From assembly GCA_913063405.1 (NCBI GenBank), contig CAJXZB010000032.1:1-33390 (forward strand): 33,390 nucleotides of DNA, written 5' to 3'. This DNA comes from an uncultured Ulvibacter sp. GTDB lineage: Bacteria; Bacteroidota; Bacteroidia; Flavobacteriales; Flavobacteriaceae. This document shows, in pieces, positions 16,933 to 26,833 of the stretch. The notes beneath the pieces are model-generated. The model had not been told where the DNA came from. It searched no databases and was given only the letters and a program-made list of their open reading frames with translations. A program made the position numbers and the translations under genes. The stretch's first letter is position 1; every line of letters begins with the position of its first letter.

Positions 16933-18666
16933 ATGGAAACACAAGTATTGCTTAAGAAAAAAAAGGTAACACAAGATACTGAACGAATTACTGGCTGCGA
17001 GGCTATTGTGAGGTGTTTGCTTGCCGAAGGAGTGGATGTCCTTTATGGATATCCTGGAGGCGCCATAATGCCTGTATACGATGAGTTATTTAAATACAAA
17101 GATAAAATCCATCATGTGCTAACACGGCACGAACAAGGGGCAACTCATTCGGCACAAGGGTATGCAAGAATTTCTGGGAGGGTTGGTGTGGCAATTGCTA
17201 CCTCAGGGCCAGGGGCTACGAACTTAATTACGGGTATTGCAGATGCTCAAATAGATTCTACACCTATGGTTTGTATTACAGGCCAGGTAGCATCTCATTT
17301 GCTAGGTAGTGATGCGTTTCAAGAGACTGATATTGTTGGTATTTCAACACCAGTAACTAAATGGAATCATCAAATAACGAAGGCTTCAGAAATTCCTGAG
17401 GTAATGGCCAAGGCATTCTATTTGGCAAAGAGTGGACGTCCGGGGCCTGTTTTAATTGATATTACAAAAGATGCTCAACTCGAAGAGTTCGATTTTGTGT
17501 ACGAAGAATGTACTGGGGTTAGAAGTTACAATCCGGTGCCCAAAACAGATCCTAATTCACTGCTAAGAGCAGCACAATTGATTAACACTGCAAAGAAACC
17601 AATGGTTGTTTGGGGACAAGGAGTTATTTTAAGTGAGGCTGAAGAACAATTAAAAACAGTAATTGAAAAAGCAGGAATTCCTTCTGCTTGGACTATTTTA
17701 GGAGCTTCCGCTATTCCAACTTCCCATCCATTAAATGTTGGAATGGTAGGAATGCACGGAAATTACGCACCCAATGTATTGACCAACGAATGTGATGTTT
17801 TGATTGCTATTGGAATGCGTTTCGATGATCGAGTGACGGGAAATTTGAACACCTATGCGAAGCAAGCTAAGGTTATTCATTTTGAGATTGATCCTTCCGA
17901 AATTGATAAAAACGTAAGAGCGGACATCCCCGTCTTAGGTGATGCAAAGGCAAGTCTAACGGCATTACTTCCAATGCTAAAATCGAATACGCATCCAGAT
18001 TGGCTTGAGAGATTTAAGACTTTATACGCTATTGAGTTTAATAAGGTAATACGCCCGGATATATTTCCAACCAAAGAAGGGCTTACTATGGGTGAGGTGA
18101 TAAGAGAGATTAATGTCCAGTCCAAAGGAGATGCGGCTATTGTAAGTGATGTGGGGCAGCATCAAATGATTACGTGTAGATATGCAGAATTTAATAAGAC
18201 AAAGAGCAATATTACTTCTGGAGGTTTGGGGACAATGGGTTTTGCCCTACCTGCGGCTATTGGCGCAAAAATGGCGGCTCCAGATAGAGATGTTATTGTT
18301 ATCGCTGGAGATGGTGGCTATCAAATGACGATTCAGGAATTGGGAACTATTTTTCAGACAAAGGTTCCCGTAAAAATAGTAGTACTTAACAATGAGTTTT
18401 TAGGAATGGTACGTCAATGGCAACAGCTGTTTTTTGATAAGCGTTACGCCTCAACCGAAATGACGAATCCAGATTTTGTGTCCATTGCAAAAGGATATTC
18501 AATCTCTGCACAAAAAGTAACAAAGCGGGAGGAGTTAGAGAGTGCTATTTCTGAAATGATGGCGTGTAAGGATGCGTACTTCCTTGAAGTTTGTGTAGAA
18601 AAAGAAGATAATGTATTCCCAATGATTCCTACGGGCGCGTCGGTTTCAGATATAAGATTAGAATAA
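16933..18666 (+). CDS. ilvB: Acetohydroxyacid (acetolactate) synthase, catalytic subunit
   Basis: 577 aa, full length. ThDP-dependent enzyme condensing pyruvate with pyruvate or 2-oxobutanoate, the first common step to Val/Leu and Ile. E67 in TRHEQGATHSAQGYA is the catalytic glutamate. The ThDP/Mg motif runs from GDGGYQMTIQELGT to VVLNNEFLGM. FAD-binding middle domain with GMVGMHGNYAPN and GMRFDDRVTG. The first 20 residues are a lysine-rich extension before the conserved ITGCEAIVRCL. One base separates its stop from ilvN, its regulatory partner. Confidence 0.97.
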   Translation: METQVLLKKKKVTQDTERITGCEAIVRCLLAEGVDVLYGYPGGAIMPVYDELFKYKDKIHHVLTRHEQGATHSAQGYARISGRVGVAIATSGPGATNLITGIADAQIDSTPMVCITGQVASHLLGSDAFQETDIVGISTPVTKWNHQITKASEIPEVMAKAFYLAKSGRPGPVLIDITKDAQLEEFDFVYEECTGVRSYNPVPKTDPNSLLRAAQLINTAKKPMVVWGQGVILSEAEEQLKTVIEKAGIPSAWTILGASAIPTSHPLNVGMVGMHGNYAPNVLTNECDVLIAIGMRFDDRVTGNLNTYAKQAKVIHFEIDPSEIDKNVRADIPVLGDAKASLTALLPMLKSNTHPDWLERFKTLYAIEFNKVIRPDIFPTKEGLTMGEVIREINVQSKGDAAIVSDVGQHQMITCRYAEFNKTKSNITSGGLGTMGFALPAAIGAKMAAPDRDVIVIAGDGGYQMTIQELGTIFQTKVPVKIVVLNNEFLGMVRQWQQLFFDKRYASTEMTNPDFVSIAKGYSISAQKVTKREELESAISEMMACKDAYFLEVCVEKEDNVFPMIPTGASVSDIRLE

Positions 18667-18667
18667 T

Positions 18668-19198
18668 ATGAAAAATACAACCCAATTATATACGGTTTCG
18701 GTATACACCGAAAATAATATAGGTTTACTCAATCGGTTATCAGCAATATTTCAGCGGAGACATATCAACGTGGAGAGTTTGAATACTTCGGTTTCAGAAA
18801 TTGAAGGGGTTTCCCGATTTACCATTGTGATCAATGTTACAGAGTTACAGATAAAGAAAATAATCGGACAGATTGAAAAGCAGGTCGAGGTAATAAAGGC
18901 ATACTTTCATAAGGACGAAGATACTATTTATCAGGAATCTTGCTTGTTTAAAATTAAAAGTGACTTGCTATTCGAAGATTTTCAGATTCAGAATATAATC
19001 AAAGAAAGTAACGCTCGAATTGTAACAGTAAATAAGGATTTTTTTGTCCTTGAGAAATCCGGTAAAAGAAAGGAAATCGAACTGTTGTATAGTGAGTTAA
19101 AAAGATTTGGAATAATGCAGTTCGTCCACTCTGGCCGCATTGCTGTGACAAGAGATGAGTTAAAAATATCAACATTAATAAAGGCATTTAACGCCTAA
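18668..19198 (+). CDS. ilvN: Acetohydroxyacid synthase, regulatory (small) subunit
   Basis: 176 aa, the usual length for small subunits with an ACT domain (about residues 6-80, [32 protein letters not shown]) and a C-terminal ALS_ss domain (about 90-170). In the family it activates IlvB and confers valine feedback inhibition. Placed 1 nt after ilvB and 11 nt before ilvC. The C-terminal half is more divergent than the ACT domain but continuous. Confidence 0.94.
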   Translation: MKNTTQLYTVSVYTENNIGLLNRLSAIFQRRHINVESLNTSVSEIEGVSRFTIVINVTELQIKKIIGQIEKQVEVIKAYFHKDEDTIYQESCLFKIKSDLLFEDFQIQNIIKESNARIVTVNKDFFVLEKSGKRKEIELLYSELKRFGIMQFVHSGRIAVTRDELKISTLIKAFNA

Positions 19199-19209
19199 AA
19201 CTAAAGATC

Positions 19210-20709
19210 ATGGAAAATTATTTTAATGGATTATCACTTAGAGAAAAATTAGACCAGCTGGGTAGGTGTCGTTTTATGGAAGCTTCGGAATTTGATAACG
19301 GAATTAAAGCTCTTTATGGTAAGAAGATCGTCATTGTAGGTTGTGGTGCGCAAGGGCTCAATCAGGGATTGAATATGAGAGATTCGGGCTTGGATATATC
19401 ATATGCCTTGAGGAAGGAAGCCATTTCTCAAAAAAGAGAATCTTTTCAGAATGCAGTTAAAAATGAATTTCAAGTTAGCACCTTTGAAGAACTAATACCT
19501 ACTGCGGACTTGGTCTGTAATTTAACTCCTGATAAACAGCATACGAAGGTGGTAAAAGTCGTAGTGCCTCTAATGAAAAAGGGCGCGACCTTGGCCTATT
19601 CTCACGGCTTCAATATTATAGAAGAAGGGATGCAAATTCGGAAAGACCTGACAGTGATCATGGTCGCTCCAAAATGTCCAGGAACGGAAGTAAGGGAAGA
19701 ATATAAAAGAGGCTTTGGAGTACCCACTTTAATTGCGGTACATCCCGAGAACGACCCTAAAGACGGGGGGTTGGAACAAGCTAAGGCTTATGCAGTGGCT
19801 ACAGGAGGACATAGAGCTGGCGTCCTAGAATCTTCTTTCACAGCCGAAGTAAAAAGCGATTTAATGGGGGAGCAAACAATTCTTTGTGGAGTCCTTCAAA
19901 CTGGGTCGATTTTGGCCTTTGATAAAATGATTTCTGAAGGAATAGATGCTGGATATGCCGCAAAACTTATTCAATATGGATGGGAGACAATTACTGAAGC
20001 ATTAAAGCATGGTGGGATCACTAATATGATGGATCGATTATCCAATCCAGCAAAGCTAAAGGCATTTCAAATGGCTGCTGAGTTAAAAGAGCTATTGAGA
20101 CCATTATTCCAAAAACATATGGATGATATTATGTCTGGACATTTCTCAAGTACAATGATGGAAGATTGGGCAAATGATGATAAAAACCTACTCGAATGGA
20201 GAGCGAAAACTGCTGAGACAGCTTTTGAAAAAACGGGCATTACAACTGAATATATTTTGGAGCAAGAATATTTTGATCATGGAACTTTATTAGTCGCGTT
20301 TGTTAAATCTGGCGTTGAATTAGCCTTTGAAACAATGACCGAAGCTGGTATTATTGAAGAGTCTGCCTATTACGAATCCCTTCATGAAACTCCGTTAATA
20401 GCAAACACCATTGCTAGAAAAAAGTTATACGAAATGAATCGAATTATCTCCGATACCGCGGAATATGGTTGTTACCTATTCGATCATTCTTGTAAGCCTT
20501 TATTACAAGATTTTATGAAATCTGTTTCCATTGAGGTTATTGGAACATCGGTTAGCGATTCAAATCAAATCGATAATCGGGAGCTCATTGAAATAAATGC
20601 TGCGATTAGAAACCATCCTGTAGAGGTTGTGGGGGCTAGACTTCGGGAAGCTATGATCGCAATGAAACAAATAAAAGAGGAATTCAAACCTTCATTTTCT
20701 TTGGTCTAA
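19210..20709 (+). CDS. ilvC: Ketol-acid reductoisomerase, long (class II) form
   Basis: 499 aa, the long form with two C-terminal knotted domains, as in Escherichia coli, rather than the 330-aa form. NADPH-binding Rossmann motif GCGAQG (44-49), followed by [13 protein letters not shown], whose basic residues select NADPH. Magnesium and substrate motifs [22 protein letters not shown] and [21 protein letters not shown] are intact. It isomerises and reduces acetolactate and acetohydroxybutyrate. 11 nt after ilvN, 3 nt before ilvA. Confidence 0.97.
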   Translation: MENYFNGLSLREKLDQLGRCRFMEASEFDNGIKALYGKKIVIVGCGAQGLNQGLNMRDSGLDISYALRKEAISQKRESFQNAVKNEFQVSTFEELIPTADLVCNLTPDKQHTKVVKVVVPLMKKGATLAYSHGFNIIEEGMQIRKDLTVIMVAPKCPGTEVREEYKRGFGVPTLIAVHPENDPKDGGLEQAKAYAVATGGHRAGVLESSFTAEVKSDLMGEQTILCGVLQTGSILAFDKMISEGIDAGYAAKLIQYGWETITEALKHGGITNMMDRLSNPAKLKAFQMAAELKELLRPLFQKHMDDIMSGHFSSTMMEDWANDDKNLLEWRAKTAETAFEKTGITTEYILEQEYFDHGTLLVAFVKSGVELAFETMTEAGIIEESAYYESLHETPLIANTIARKKLYEMNRIISDTAEYGCYLFDHSCKPLLQDFMKSVSIEVIGTSVSDSNQIDNRELIEINAAIRNHPVEVVGARLREAMIAMKQIKEEFKPSFSLV

Positions 20710-20712
20710 TCA

Positions 20713-21975
20713 ATGGATACGAAAACCACTTATTTTCCAACATTACAATGCATAAAGATGGCTTCTAGTGCATTAAAAAATGTTGCCATTGTTACACCGT
20801 TAATGAAAAGTCTTTCTTATTCTAAATACTTCAGTTCTAGTATTTTGTTGAAGAGAGAAGATTTGCAACAAGTTCGATCGTATAAAATTCGTGGAGCATA
20901 TAATAAGATAAGTTCATTATCTCCAATCGAACTGAAGAGTGGGGTTGTATGTGCCAGTGCTGGAAACCACGCCCAAGGAGTTGCGTATGCCTGTGCGAAA
21001 TTGGAGGTAAAAGGGCATATTTATATGCCACTTCCAACACCAAAACAAAAAGTGGAGCAGGTTAGAATGTTCGGTGGAAAGTTTGTCGAAATTGTATTGA
21101 TAGGTGATACCTATGACGATGCTTATACAGAAGCGATTCAAGCCTGTGATAACAAAGGTGCTAATTTTGTGCATCCCTTTGATGATGAGAAAATTATTGA
21201 AGGACAGGCGACTGTTGGTTTAGAGATTTTGGAACAAGCTGAAGCACCAATTGATTATGTTTTCGTTCCTGTTGGAGGTGGTGGTTTAGCTTCTGGAGTA
21301 AGCGCTGTGTTTCAGATTTTATCGCCTGAAACCAAGATTATTGGTGTAGAACCTGAAGGTGCGCCGGCAATGAAAAATTCTATTGAGCGAAATTTGAACA
21401 CCTCGTTGAGCGAATTAGATAGTTTCGTTGATGGGGCTGCAGTAAAGAGAGTTGGAGAACGCAATTTTAAGATTTGCAAGGATCTCCTTTATGATGTAAT
21501 TACAGTCCCAGAAGGTTTGGTTTGCCAAACAATACTTGATTTATATAACAAAGAAGCAATTGTGGTTGAGCCGGCTGGAGCTTTAACCTTAGCGGCTCTA
21601 AAGATTTATTCTGAAAGCATAATGGAGAAAAACGTTGTATGTGTTGTTAGTGGAAGCAATAATGATATCACTAGAACTGCTGAAATTAAAGAAAGAGCCT
21701 TGTTGTACGCAAATCTCAAGCATTATTTTATTGTAAAGTTTCCTCAACGTGTAGGAGCTTTACGCCAGTTTTTAATGGAGGTGTTAGGTCCAAATGATGA
21801 TATTACACATTTTGAATATACAAAGAAAACCAGCAGAGAAAATGGAGCCGCTATTGTAGGACTAGAGTTGCGATCTCCAGCTGATTTGCATCCGTTGATA
21901 CAAAGAATGAAGGATCAGAATTACTTTGAAGATTACCTAAATGATAAACCCGAATTGTTTCAGTTCTTCGTGTAA
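20713..21975 (+). CDS. ilvA: Threonine dehydratase (ammonia-lyase), biosynthetic
   Basis: 420 aa. PLP enzyme turning threonine into 2-oxobutanoate and ammonia, the entry to isoleucine. The PLP lysine is K58 in RSYKIRGAYNKI. The phosphate-binding loop is VPVGGGGLASG. The C-terminal part (about 335-420, HYFIVKFPQRVGALRQFL) is a single ACT-like regulatory domain. The E. coli enzyme (514 aa) has two, so this is the shorter architecture. Last gene of the ilv operon; the thr operon attenuator begins 16 nt after its stop, so the two operons are back-to-tail. Confidence 0.95.
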   Translation: MDTKTTYFPTLQCIKMASSALKNVAIVTPLMKSLSYSKYFSSSILLKREDLQQVRSYKIRGAYNKISSLSPIELKSGVVCASAGNHAQGVAYACAKLEVKGHIYMPLPTPKQKVEQVRMFGGKFVEIVLIGDTYDDAYTEAIQACDNKGANFVHPFDDEKIIEGQATVGLEILEQAEAPIDYVFVPVGGGGLASGVSAVFQILSPETKIIGVEPEGAPAMKNSIERNLNTSLSELDSFVDGAAVKRVGERNFKICKDLLYDVITVPEGLVCQTILDLYNKEAIVVEPAGALTLAALKIYSESIMEKNVVCVVSGSNNDITRTAEIKERALLYANLKHYFIVKFPQRVGALRQFLMEVLGPNDDITHFEYTKKTSRENGAAIVGLELRSPADLHPLIQRMKDQNYFEDYLNDKPELFQFFV

Positions 21976-21990
21976 TTTTTTTTTAAAACA

Positions 21991-22022
21991 TTTGGTTTAT
22001 TAGAATATAATGACAACATTTG
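21991..22022 (+). promoter_or_regulatory. thr operon promoter
   Basis: TTTG (21991-21994), 20 nt, then AACATTTG (22015-22022). The leader-peptide ATG follows after 7 nt. Same geometry as the ilv promoter, implying a nearly leaderless leader mRNA. Confidence 0.55.
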
Positions 22023-22029
22023 TGCAACT

Positions 22030-22080
22030 ATGATAACAATTTCAACAATTACCTCTACAACGACTGGCCCAAAAGGCTAG
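22030..22080 (+). CDS. thrL: thr leader peptide (attenuator, 16 aa)
   Basis: ATG to TAG, MITISTITSTTTGPKG: six Thr and three Ile codons in 16 residues. It resembles the E. coli thr leader in content although the organism is unrelated. Three alternative RNA helices are visible. CAACAAT-T-ACC (22043-22053) with GGTATTGTTG (22087-22096) gives 10 bp with one bulge. GGGAAGGT (22082-22089) with GCCTTCCC (22117-22124) is the antiterminator. The third is the terminator itself. The antiterminator arm begins 2 nt after the stop codon. Shortage of charged tRNA-Thr or tRNA-Ile would stall the ribosome on the first helix and allow antitermination. Confidence 0.88.
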   Translation: MITISTITSTTTGPKG

Positions 22081-22112
22081 CGGGAAGGTATTGTTGTATA
22101 TATAATTAATAT

Positions 22113-22143
22113 AAAAGCCTTCCCAAATGGGAAGGCTTTTTTT
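22113..22143 (+). terminator. thr attenuator terminator
   Basis: AAAAGCCTTCCC (22113-22124) and GGGAAGGCTTTT (22129-22140) form a perfect 12-bp stem with loop AAAT, then Ts to 22143. Nearly the same stem as ilv terminator 1. thrA starts 17 nt later. Confidence 0.92.
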
Positions 22144-22160
22144 ATACAATTACTTTAAAG

Positions 22161-24599
22161 ATGAAAGTTTTAAAATTTGGAGGAACCTCGGTAGCGAATG
22201 CTCAAAATATTGAGAAGGTTGTTGCGATCCTAAAAGGTGAAATTAAGAAAGGAAGAATTATTGCTGTTGTTTCAGCCTTCGGTGGTGTAACTGATTCTTT
22301 GGAGCGGGTGGGAGAGTTGGCTAATCGCAAGAATGTGGCCTATCTAGAGATGTATCAGGATATAGCAAACCTTCACGATAAAGTAGCCCAAGAATTAGGA
22401 TTGAATAACACTGTGATTGATGCGCTTCAGTATAAATTGAGCGAATTAAAAAGTATACTCGAAGGAATTTATCTTATTAATGAGTTTTCCAATAAAACGA
22501 AAGATAAAGTCCTTGGTTTTGGAGAGTTACTATCTTCTTTTATTATTTCTGAAAGTATAAAATTAAAAATTCCTGAAACGCAATTAAAGGATAGTCGTGA
22601 GCTCATTATAACCGATTCTAATTTTATAGAAACTCAACTGCTGTTAGAACAAACCGAAAAGAATATCAAGTCATTTTTTGATTCCCATAGTTCGAAATTA
22701 ACTGTGATGCCTGGTTTTGTTGCTAGGAGTGAATCAGGTGAAGCTACTACTTTAGGTAGAGGAGGGTCAGACTTTACGGCGTCCATAATTGCAGCCGTAT
22801 TGGATGTTGAGGTTCTAGAAATCTGGACAGATGTTAGTGGTATGTATACAGCTAATCCAAAAATGGTGAAGCAGGCATTTCCTATTAAGGAATTATCATA
22901 TCAAGAGGCGATGGAACTATCACATTTTGGAGCTAAAGTCCTGTACCCTCCAACAATACGACCTGTATTGGAAAAGGGAATTCCAATAAAAATTAGAAAC
23001 ACCTTTGCGCCAGATGATATTGGAACATTAGTGCATAAAGAAAGAACTATTAATGGAGATCCTATAAAGGGAATAAGTCACCTATCTAATATCTCGCTCC
23101 TTACACTAGAAGGAAATGGTATGGTAGGAGTTCCAGGGATATCAAAGCGGTTATTCGAAGCACTTTCACTTAAAAAAATAAATGTAATCTTAATTACACA
23201 GGCATCCTCTGAGCATTCTATTTGTGTCGTTATAAAAGAGGAGGATGCAAGTGATGCAAAAGAGACAGTGGATGTAGCATTTGCCTATGAAATAACCTTG
23301 GGGAAGATAGACCCGGTTACTATCGAAGAACGACTAGCTATTATTGCTGTGATTGGAGATGGAATCAAAAACCATCAAGGAGTAAGTGGGAAAATGTTTA
23401 GCTCTTTAGGAAAAAACAATGTAAACATTCGCGCCATTGCACAAGGAGCCAGTGAACGAAATATCTCAGCGGTAATTGCGCATAAGGACGTTAAAAAAGC
23501 ACTTAATATCTTACATTATCGTTTCTTCGAAAGGCAAGTGAAAACCCTTAACGTGTTTGTCGTTGGAGTAGGGAATGTTGGAGCTAGATTGATTTCACAA
23601 ATCAAACAGCAGCAAGAATATCTTTATGAGAATCTGTTTATAAATTTACGCGTTGTTGGATTGAGTAACTCTCGAAAAATGATTTTTAATGATGAAGGAA
23701 TTGATCTTTCTAATTGGCAAGAGACCCTTAAAAATGGGATTATTAGGGAGGGAGATAATTGGTTTAGTACTGTTAAGGATTTGAATTTGCGAAACAGTAT
23801 TTTTATAGACGTTACTGCAAATGCCGATGTGGCTTCTAGTTATAGCCGCTATTTAAAAGAAAGTATAGCAGTTGTAGCTTGTAATAAAATTGCTTGCTCT
23901 TCTCAATTCGATAAATACCAGGAGTTAAAGCGGTTATCGAGAAAATATAACGCTCCTTTTTTGTTCGAGACTAATGTAGGTGCAGGCTTACCAATTATTA
24001 ATAGTTTGAATAATTTAATTAACTCTGGAGATCGGGTAACTTCAATTAAAGCTGTATTATCTGGGAGTCTTAACTTTATATTTAATAACTTCAATGATGA
24101 AAATTCCTTTTATGATGTGGTAATGCAGGCAGGTGAGGATGGTTATACAGAACCGGATCCTAGAATTGATTTGAGTGGTGTGGATGTAGCTAGAAAAATA
24201 CTGATTTTAGCCCGTGAAAGCGGTTATGAATTGGATATGGAGGATATTGAAAATATATCCTTCTTGCCAGAGACTTTAGTAAAAGTTACTACTGTTTCAG
24301 AGTTTTTAGATTCTCTGAAAAATGAATCTACTTATTTTGATAATCTTTATAAAAAGGCAAAAGAAAAAGATTGCCAACTCAAATATGTAGCTGAATTTAA
24401 TAATGGTAAGGCGAAGGTTAACCTCCAGGAAATTGAAAAGAATGACCCATTTTATAACCTGCAAGGGAAAGATAACATTGTGCTGTTTTATACTGAAAGA
24501 TATATCGATCAACCTTTAATTATTAAAGGGGCTGGCGCTGGAGCAGGTGTAACAGCATCTGGTTTATTTGGGGATATTATACGCTTAGGAAATAAATAA
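22161..24599 (+). CDS. thrA: Bifunctional aspartokinase / homoserine dehydrogenase I
   Basis: 812 aa. The N-terminal aspartate kinase (about 1-290) has KFGGTS (5-10) and GRGGSDFTASIIAAVL. A pair of ACT modules (about 300-450) with GMVGVPGISKRLFEAL and GASERNISAVI normally binds threonine. The C-terminal homoserine dehydrogenase has the NAD(P) motif GVGNVGARL (about 467-475), CNKIACSSQFDKYQEL and GLPIINSLNNL. It catalyses the first and third steps from aspartate to threonine. First gene after the attenuator; 2 nt before thrB. Confidence 0.97.
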   Translation: MKVLKFGGTSVANAQNIEKVVAILKGEIKKGRIIAVVSAFGGVTDSLERVGELANRKNVAYLEMYQDIANLHDKVAQELGLNNTVIDALQYKLSELKSILEGIYLINEFSNKTKDKVLGFGELLSSFIISESIKLKIPETQLKDSRELIITDSNFIETQLLLEQTEKNIKSFFDSHSSKLTVMPGFVARSESGEATTLGRGGSDFTASIIAAVLDVEVLEIWTDVSGMYTANPKMVKQAFPIKELSYQEAMELSHFGAKVLYPPTIRPVLEKGIPIKIRNTFAPDDIGTLVHKERTINGDPIKGISHLSNISLLTLEGNGMVGVPGISKRLFEALSLKKINVILITQASSEHSICVVIKEEDASDAKETVDVAFAYEITLGKIDPVTIEERLAIIAVIGDGIKNHQGVSGKMFSSLGKNNVNIRAIAQGASERNISAVIAHKDVKKALNILHYRFFERQVKTLNVFVVGVGNVGARLISQIKQQQEYLYENLFINLRVVGLSNSRKMIFNDEGIDLSNWQETLKNGIIREGDNWFSTVKDLNLRNSIFIDVTANADVASSYSRYLKESIAVVACNKIACSSQFDKYQELKRLSRKYNAPFLFETNVGAGLPIINSLNNLINSGDRVTSIKAVLSGSLNFIFNNFNDENSFYDVVMQAGEDGYTEPDPRIDLSGVDVARKILILARESGYELDMEDIENISFLPETLVKVTTVSEFLDSLKNESTYFDNLYKKAKEKDCQLKYVAEFNNGKAKVNLQEIEKNDPFYNLQGKDNIVLFYTERYIDQPLIIKGAGAGAGVTASGLFGDIIRLGNK

Positions 24600-24601
24600 T
24601 C

Positions 24602-25522
24602 ATGAAGGATATAAAAATATTTGCCCCTGCTACTGTTGCCAATGTTTCTTGTGGTTTTGATGCCATGGGATTTGCATTAGACAATCTTGGGGATACTATG
24701 ATTTTTCGGAAGAATAAGGATCGAAGTATTCGAATTAACAAAATTGAGGGAGCAAAACTTCCTTTTGATATATATAAAAATGCTTCTGGCTATGTGGCTA
24801 AAAAAATGTTAGTTGACGCGGAAGCGAATTTTGGAATTGATATAGAGATTTATAAAAAATACAAACCTGGAAGTGGTTTGGGCAGTAGTGCAGCCAGTAG
24901 TAGTGGAACAGCTTTTGCCATTAATGAATTGCTAGACAGAAAATACACACAGCTAGAATTAGTGAAATATGCAATGTTAGGTGAAGAAGTTGCCTGTGGT
25001 TCTCAGATTGCAGATAATGTTGCCGCAGCTTTATATGGCGGTTTTATACTTGTTCGAAGTTATAGCCCCTTGGATATTATTTCTATTCCCACCCCAGCTG
25101 AGTTATATGTAACAGTTATCCACCCTCAAATTATGGTGAAAACCTTGGATGGACGAAATGTATTGCCTAAAAAAGTAAAACTCAAAAAAGCAATAAAACA
25201 ATGGGCTAATCTAGGTGGATTGGTTAGTGGATTATGCTTAAATGATTATGATTTGATAGCTCGTTCAATAGAGGATGTAATAGCAGAGCCTGTTCGTAAA
25301 TTATTTATTCCCCATTTCGATTTGGTTAAGGAGAGTGTCACTGATTGCGGTGGATTAGCAGCGGGAATATCAGGGTCTGGACCTTCAATTTTTGCTTTGT
25401 CTAAAGGGCAAGAACAGGCTCAAAAAGTAAAGGAAGCAATGAATAAGGTGTATCAGGATAAAGGAATTGAATATAATCTGTACGTTTCAAAAATAGGAAT
25501 GGAAGGCGTGCGAACATTATAA
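24602..25522 (+). CDS. thrB: Homoserine kinase
   Basis: 306 aa GHMP-family kinase. The ATP loop PGSGLGSSAASSSGTAF begins near residue 89. The start APATVANVSCGFDAMGFALD and the late GGLAAGISGSGPSIFAL are family motifs. It phosphorylates homoserine to O-phosphohomoserine, the substrate of ThrC. Two-base gaps on both sides show a tight thrA-thrB-thrC operon. Confidence 0.97.
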   Translation: MKDIKIFAPATVANVSCGFDAMGFALDNLGDTMIFRKNKDRSIRINKIEGAKLPFDIYKNASGYVAKKMLVDAEANFGIDIEIYKKYKPGSGLGSSAASSSGTAFAINELLDRKYTQLELVKYAMLGEEVACGSQIADNVAAALYGGFILVRSYSPLDIISIPTPAELYVTVIHPQIMVKTLDGRNVLPKKVKLKKAIKQWANLGGLVSGLCLNDYDLIARSIEDVIAEPVRKLFIPHFDLVKESVTDCGGLAAGISGSGPSIFALSKGQEQAQKVKEAMNKVYQDKGIEYNLYVSKIGMEGVRTL

Positions 25523-25524
25523 TT

Positions 25525-26823
25525 ATGAAATATTTTAGTTTATATAGAAATTCACCTGAAGTTTCATTTAAAGAAGCGGTGATAAAGGGATTAGCTCCTG
25601 ACAAAGGGTTGTATTATCCTTCCGAAATATCAAAATTACCTGTTAATTTTTTTCGACGGATAGAAGGGCTGGAAAATGAAACTATTGCCTATGAGGTGAT
25701 TAAACAATTTATAGGAGATGAAATTCCTGAAAATAATTTAAAACAGATTATAACTGAGGTATTGTCTTTTGAATTTCCGTTGGTGGAACTCGATACACGA
25801 ATATCATCTTTGGAATTATATCATGGTCCAACATTAGCTTTTAAAGATGTGGGAGCCCGCTTCATGGCTCGCTGTCTTGGATATTTTAATAGTAAAATGG
25901 TTACCAAAGAAGAGGTAACCGTTTTAGTAGCTACGTCTGGAGATACCGGTGGCGCCGTAGCAAATGGCTTTTATGAGGTGGAAGGTGTAGATGTAGTGAT
26001 TCTCTATCCAAGTGGAAAAGTTAGCGATATACAAGAAAAGCAATTAACTACCCTTGGCAAGAATATTAGAGCGATAGAGGTGGATGGAACATTTGATGAT
26101 TGTCAAACCATGGTGAAGCGTGCCTTTTCAGATCAGGATTTTGATGGAAAGCGCAATCTAACCTCTGCTAATTCTATTAATGTGTCCCGATGGTTACCGC
26201 AGATGTTTTACTACTTTTTTGCTTACAAACAACTAAAATCGAAAGGTAAAGAGTTGGTGTTTTCCGTACCTAGTGGTAACTTCGGAAATATCTGCGCTGG
26301 GATGATGGCTCAAAAGTTGGGGTTACCTGTCAATCATTTTGTAACTGGAACCAATATCAATAACATAGTTCCAGAATATCTTAAAACAGGGAGCTATCTT
26401 CCTAAACCATCCAAAGCAACCATTAGCAATGCAATGGATGTAGGAGCTCCAAGTAATTTTATTCGTATTCAAGAATTGTATGGAAATGATTTATTAGAAT
26501 TACGTAAGAATCTGTCTGGATATAGCTATACCGATACCGAAACTATTGATGCAATGCAATACCTTTTTAATGAAAAGAATTACATCGCAGACCCACACGG
26601 TGCTATAGGTTATCTGGCGCTAGAGAAATATTTAAGGGGTAAGTCCAATCTAGAAGGTGTATTTTTAGAAACAGCGCATCCCGTGAAATTTCAAGATGTG
26701 ATTCCTTCGGAAATTTCAGAAAAAATCACTATTCCTGAAAGTATAAAAAAAATATTAAATAAAGAAAAGAAGGTCAAGAAACTCTCCACTTATGAAGCGT
26801 TGAAAGCCTATTTATTATCATAA
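25525..26823 (+). CDS. thrC: Threonine synthase
   Basis: 432 aa PLP enzyme converting O-phosphohomoserine to threonine. The PLP lysine is K107 in TLAFKDVGARFMARC. Other family features are VLVATSGDTGGAVANGF, SANSINVSRWLPQ and VFSVPSGNFGNICAGMMA. The N-terminal Thr_synth_N part begins MKYFSLYRNSPEVSFKEAV. Follows thrB by 2 nt. The product feeds IlvA in the upstream operon. Confidence 0.97.
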   Translation: MKYFSLYRNSPEVSFKEAVIKGLAPDKGLYYPSEISKLPVNFFRRIEGLENETIAYEVIKQFIGDEIPENNLKQIITEVLSFEFPLVELDTRISSLELYHGPTLAFKDVGARFMARCLGYFNSKMVTKEEVTVLVATSGDTGGAVANGFYEVEGVDVVILYPSGKVSDIQEKQLTTLGKNIRAIEVDGTFDDCQTMVKRAFSDQDFDGKRNLTSANSINVSRWLPQMFYYFFAYKQLKSKGKELVFSVPSGNFGNICAGMMAQKLGLPVNHFVTGTNINNIVPEYLKTGSYLPKPSKATISNAMDVGAPSNFIRIQELYGNDLLELRKNLSGYSYTDTETIDAMQYLFNEKNYIADPHGAIGYLALEKYLRGKSNLEGVFLETAHPVKFQDVIPSEISEKITIPESIKKILNKEKKVKKLSTYEALKAYLLS

Positions 26824-26833
26824 AAAGAGAAAG

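Noticed and set aside
22010..22033. Seven-residue ORF overlapping the thr leader start by ATGA
   Set aside because: It spans the predicted -7 box and would lie upstream of the transcript start, so it is unlikely to be translated.
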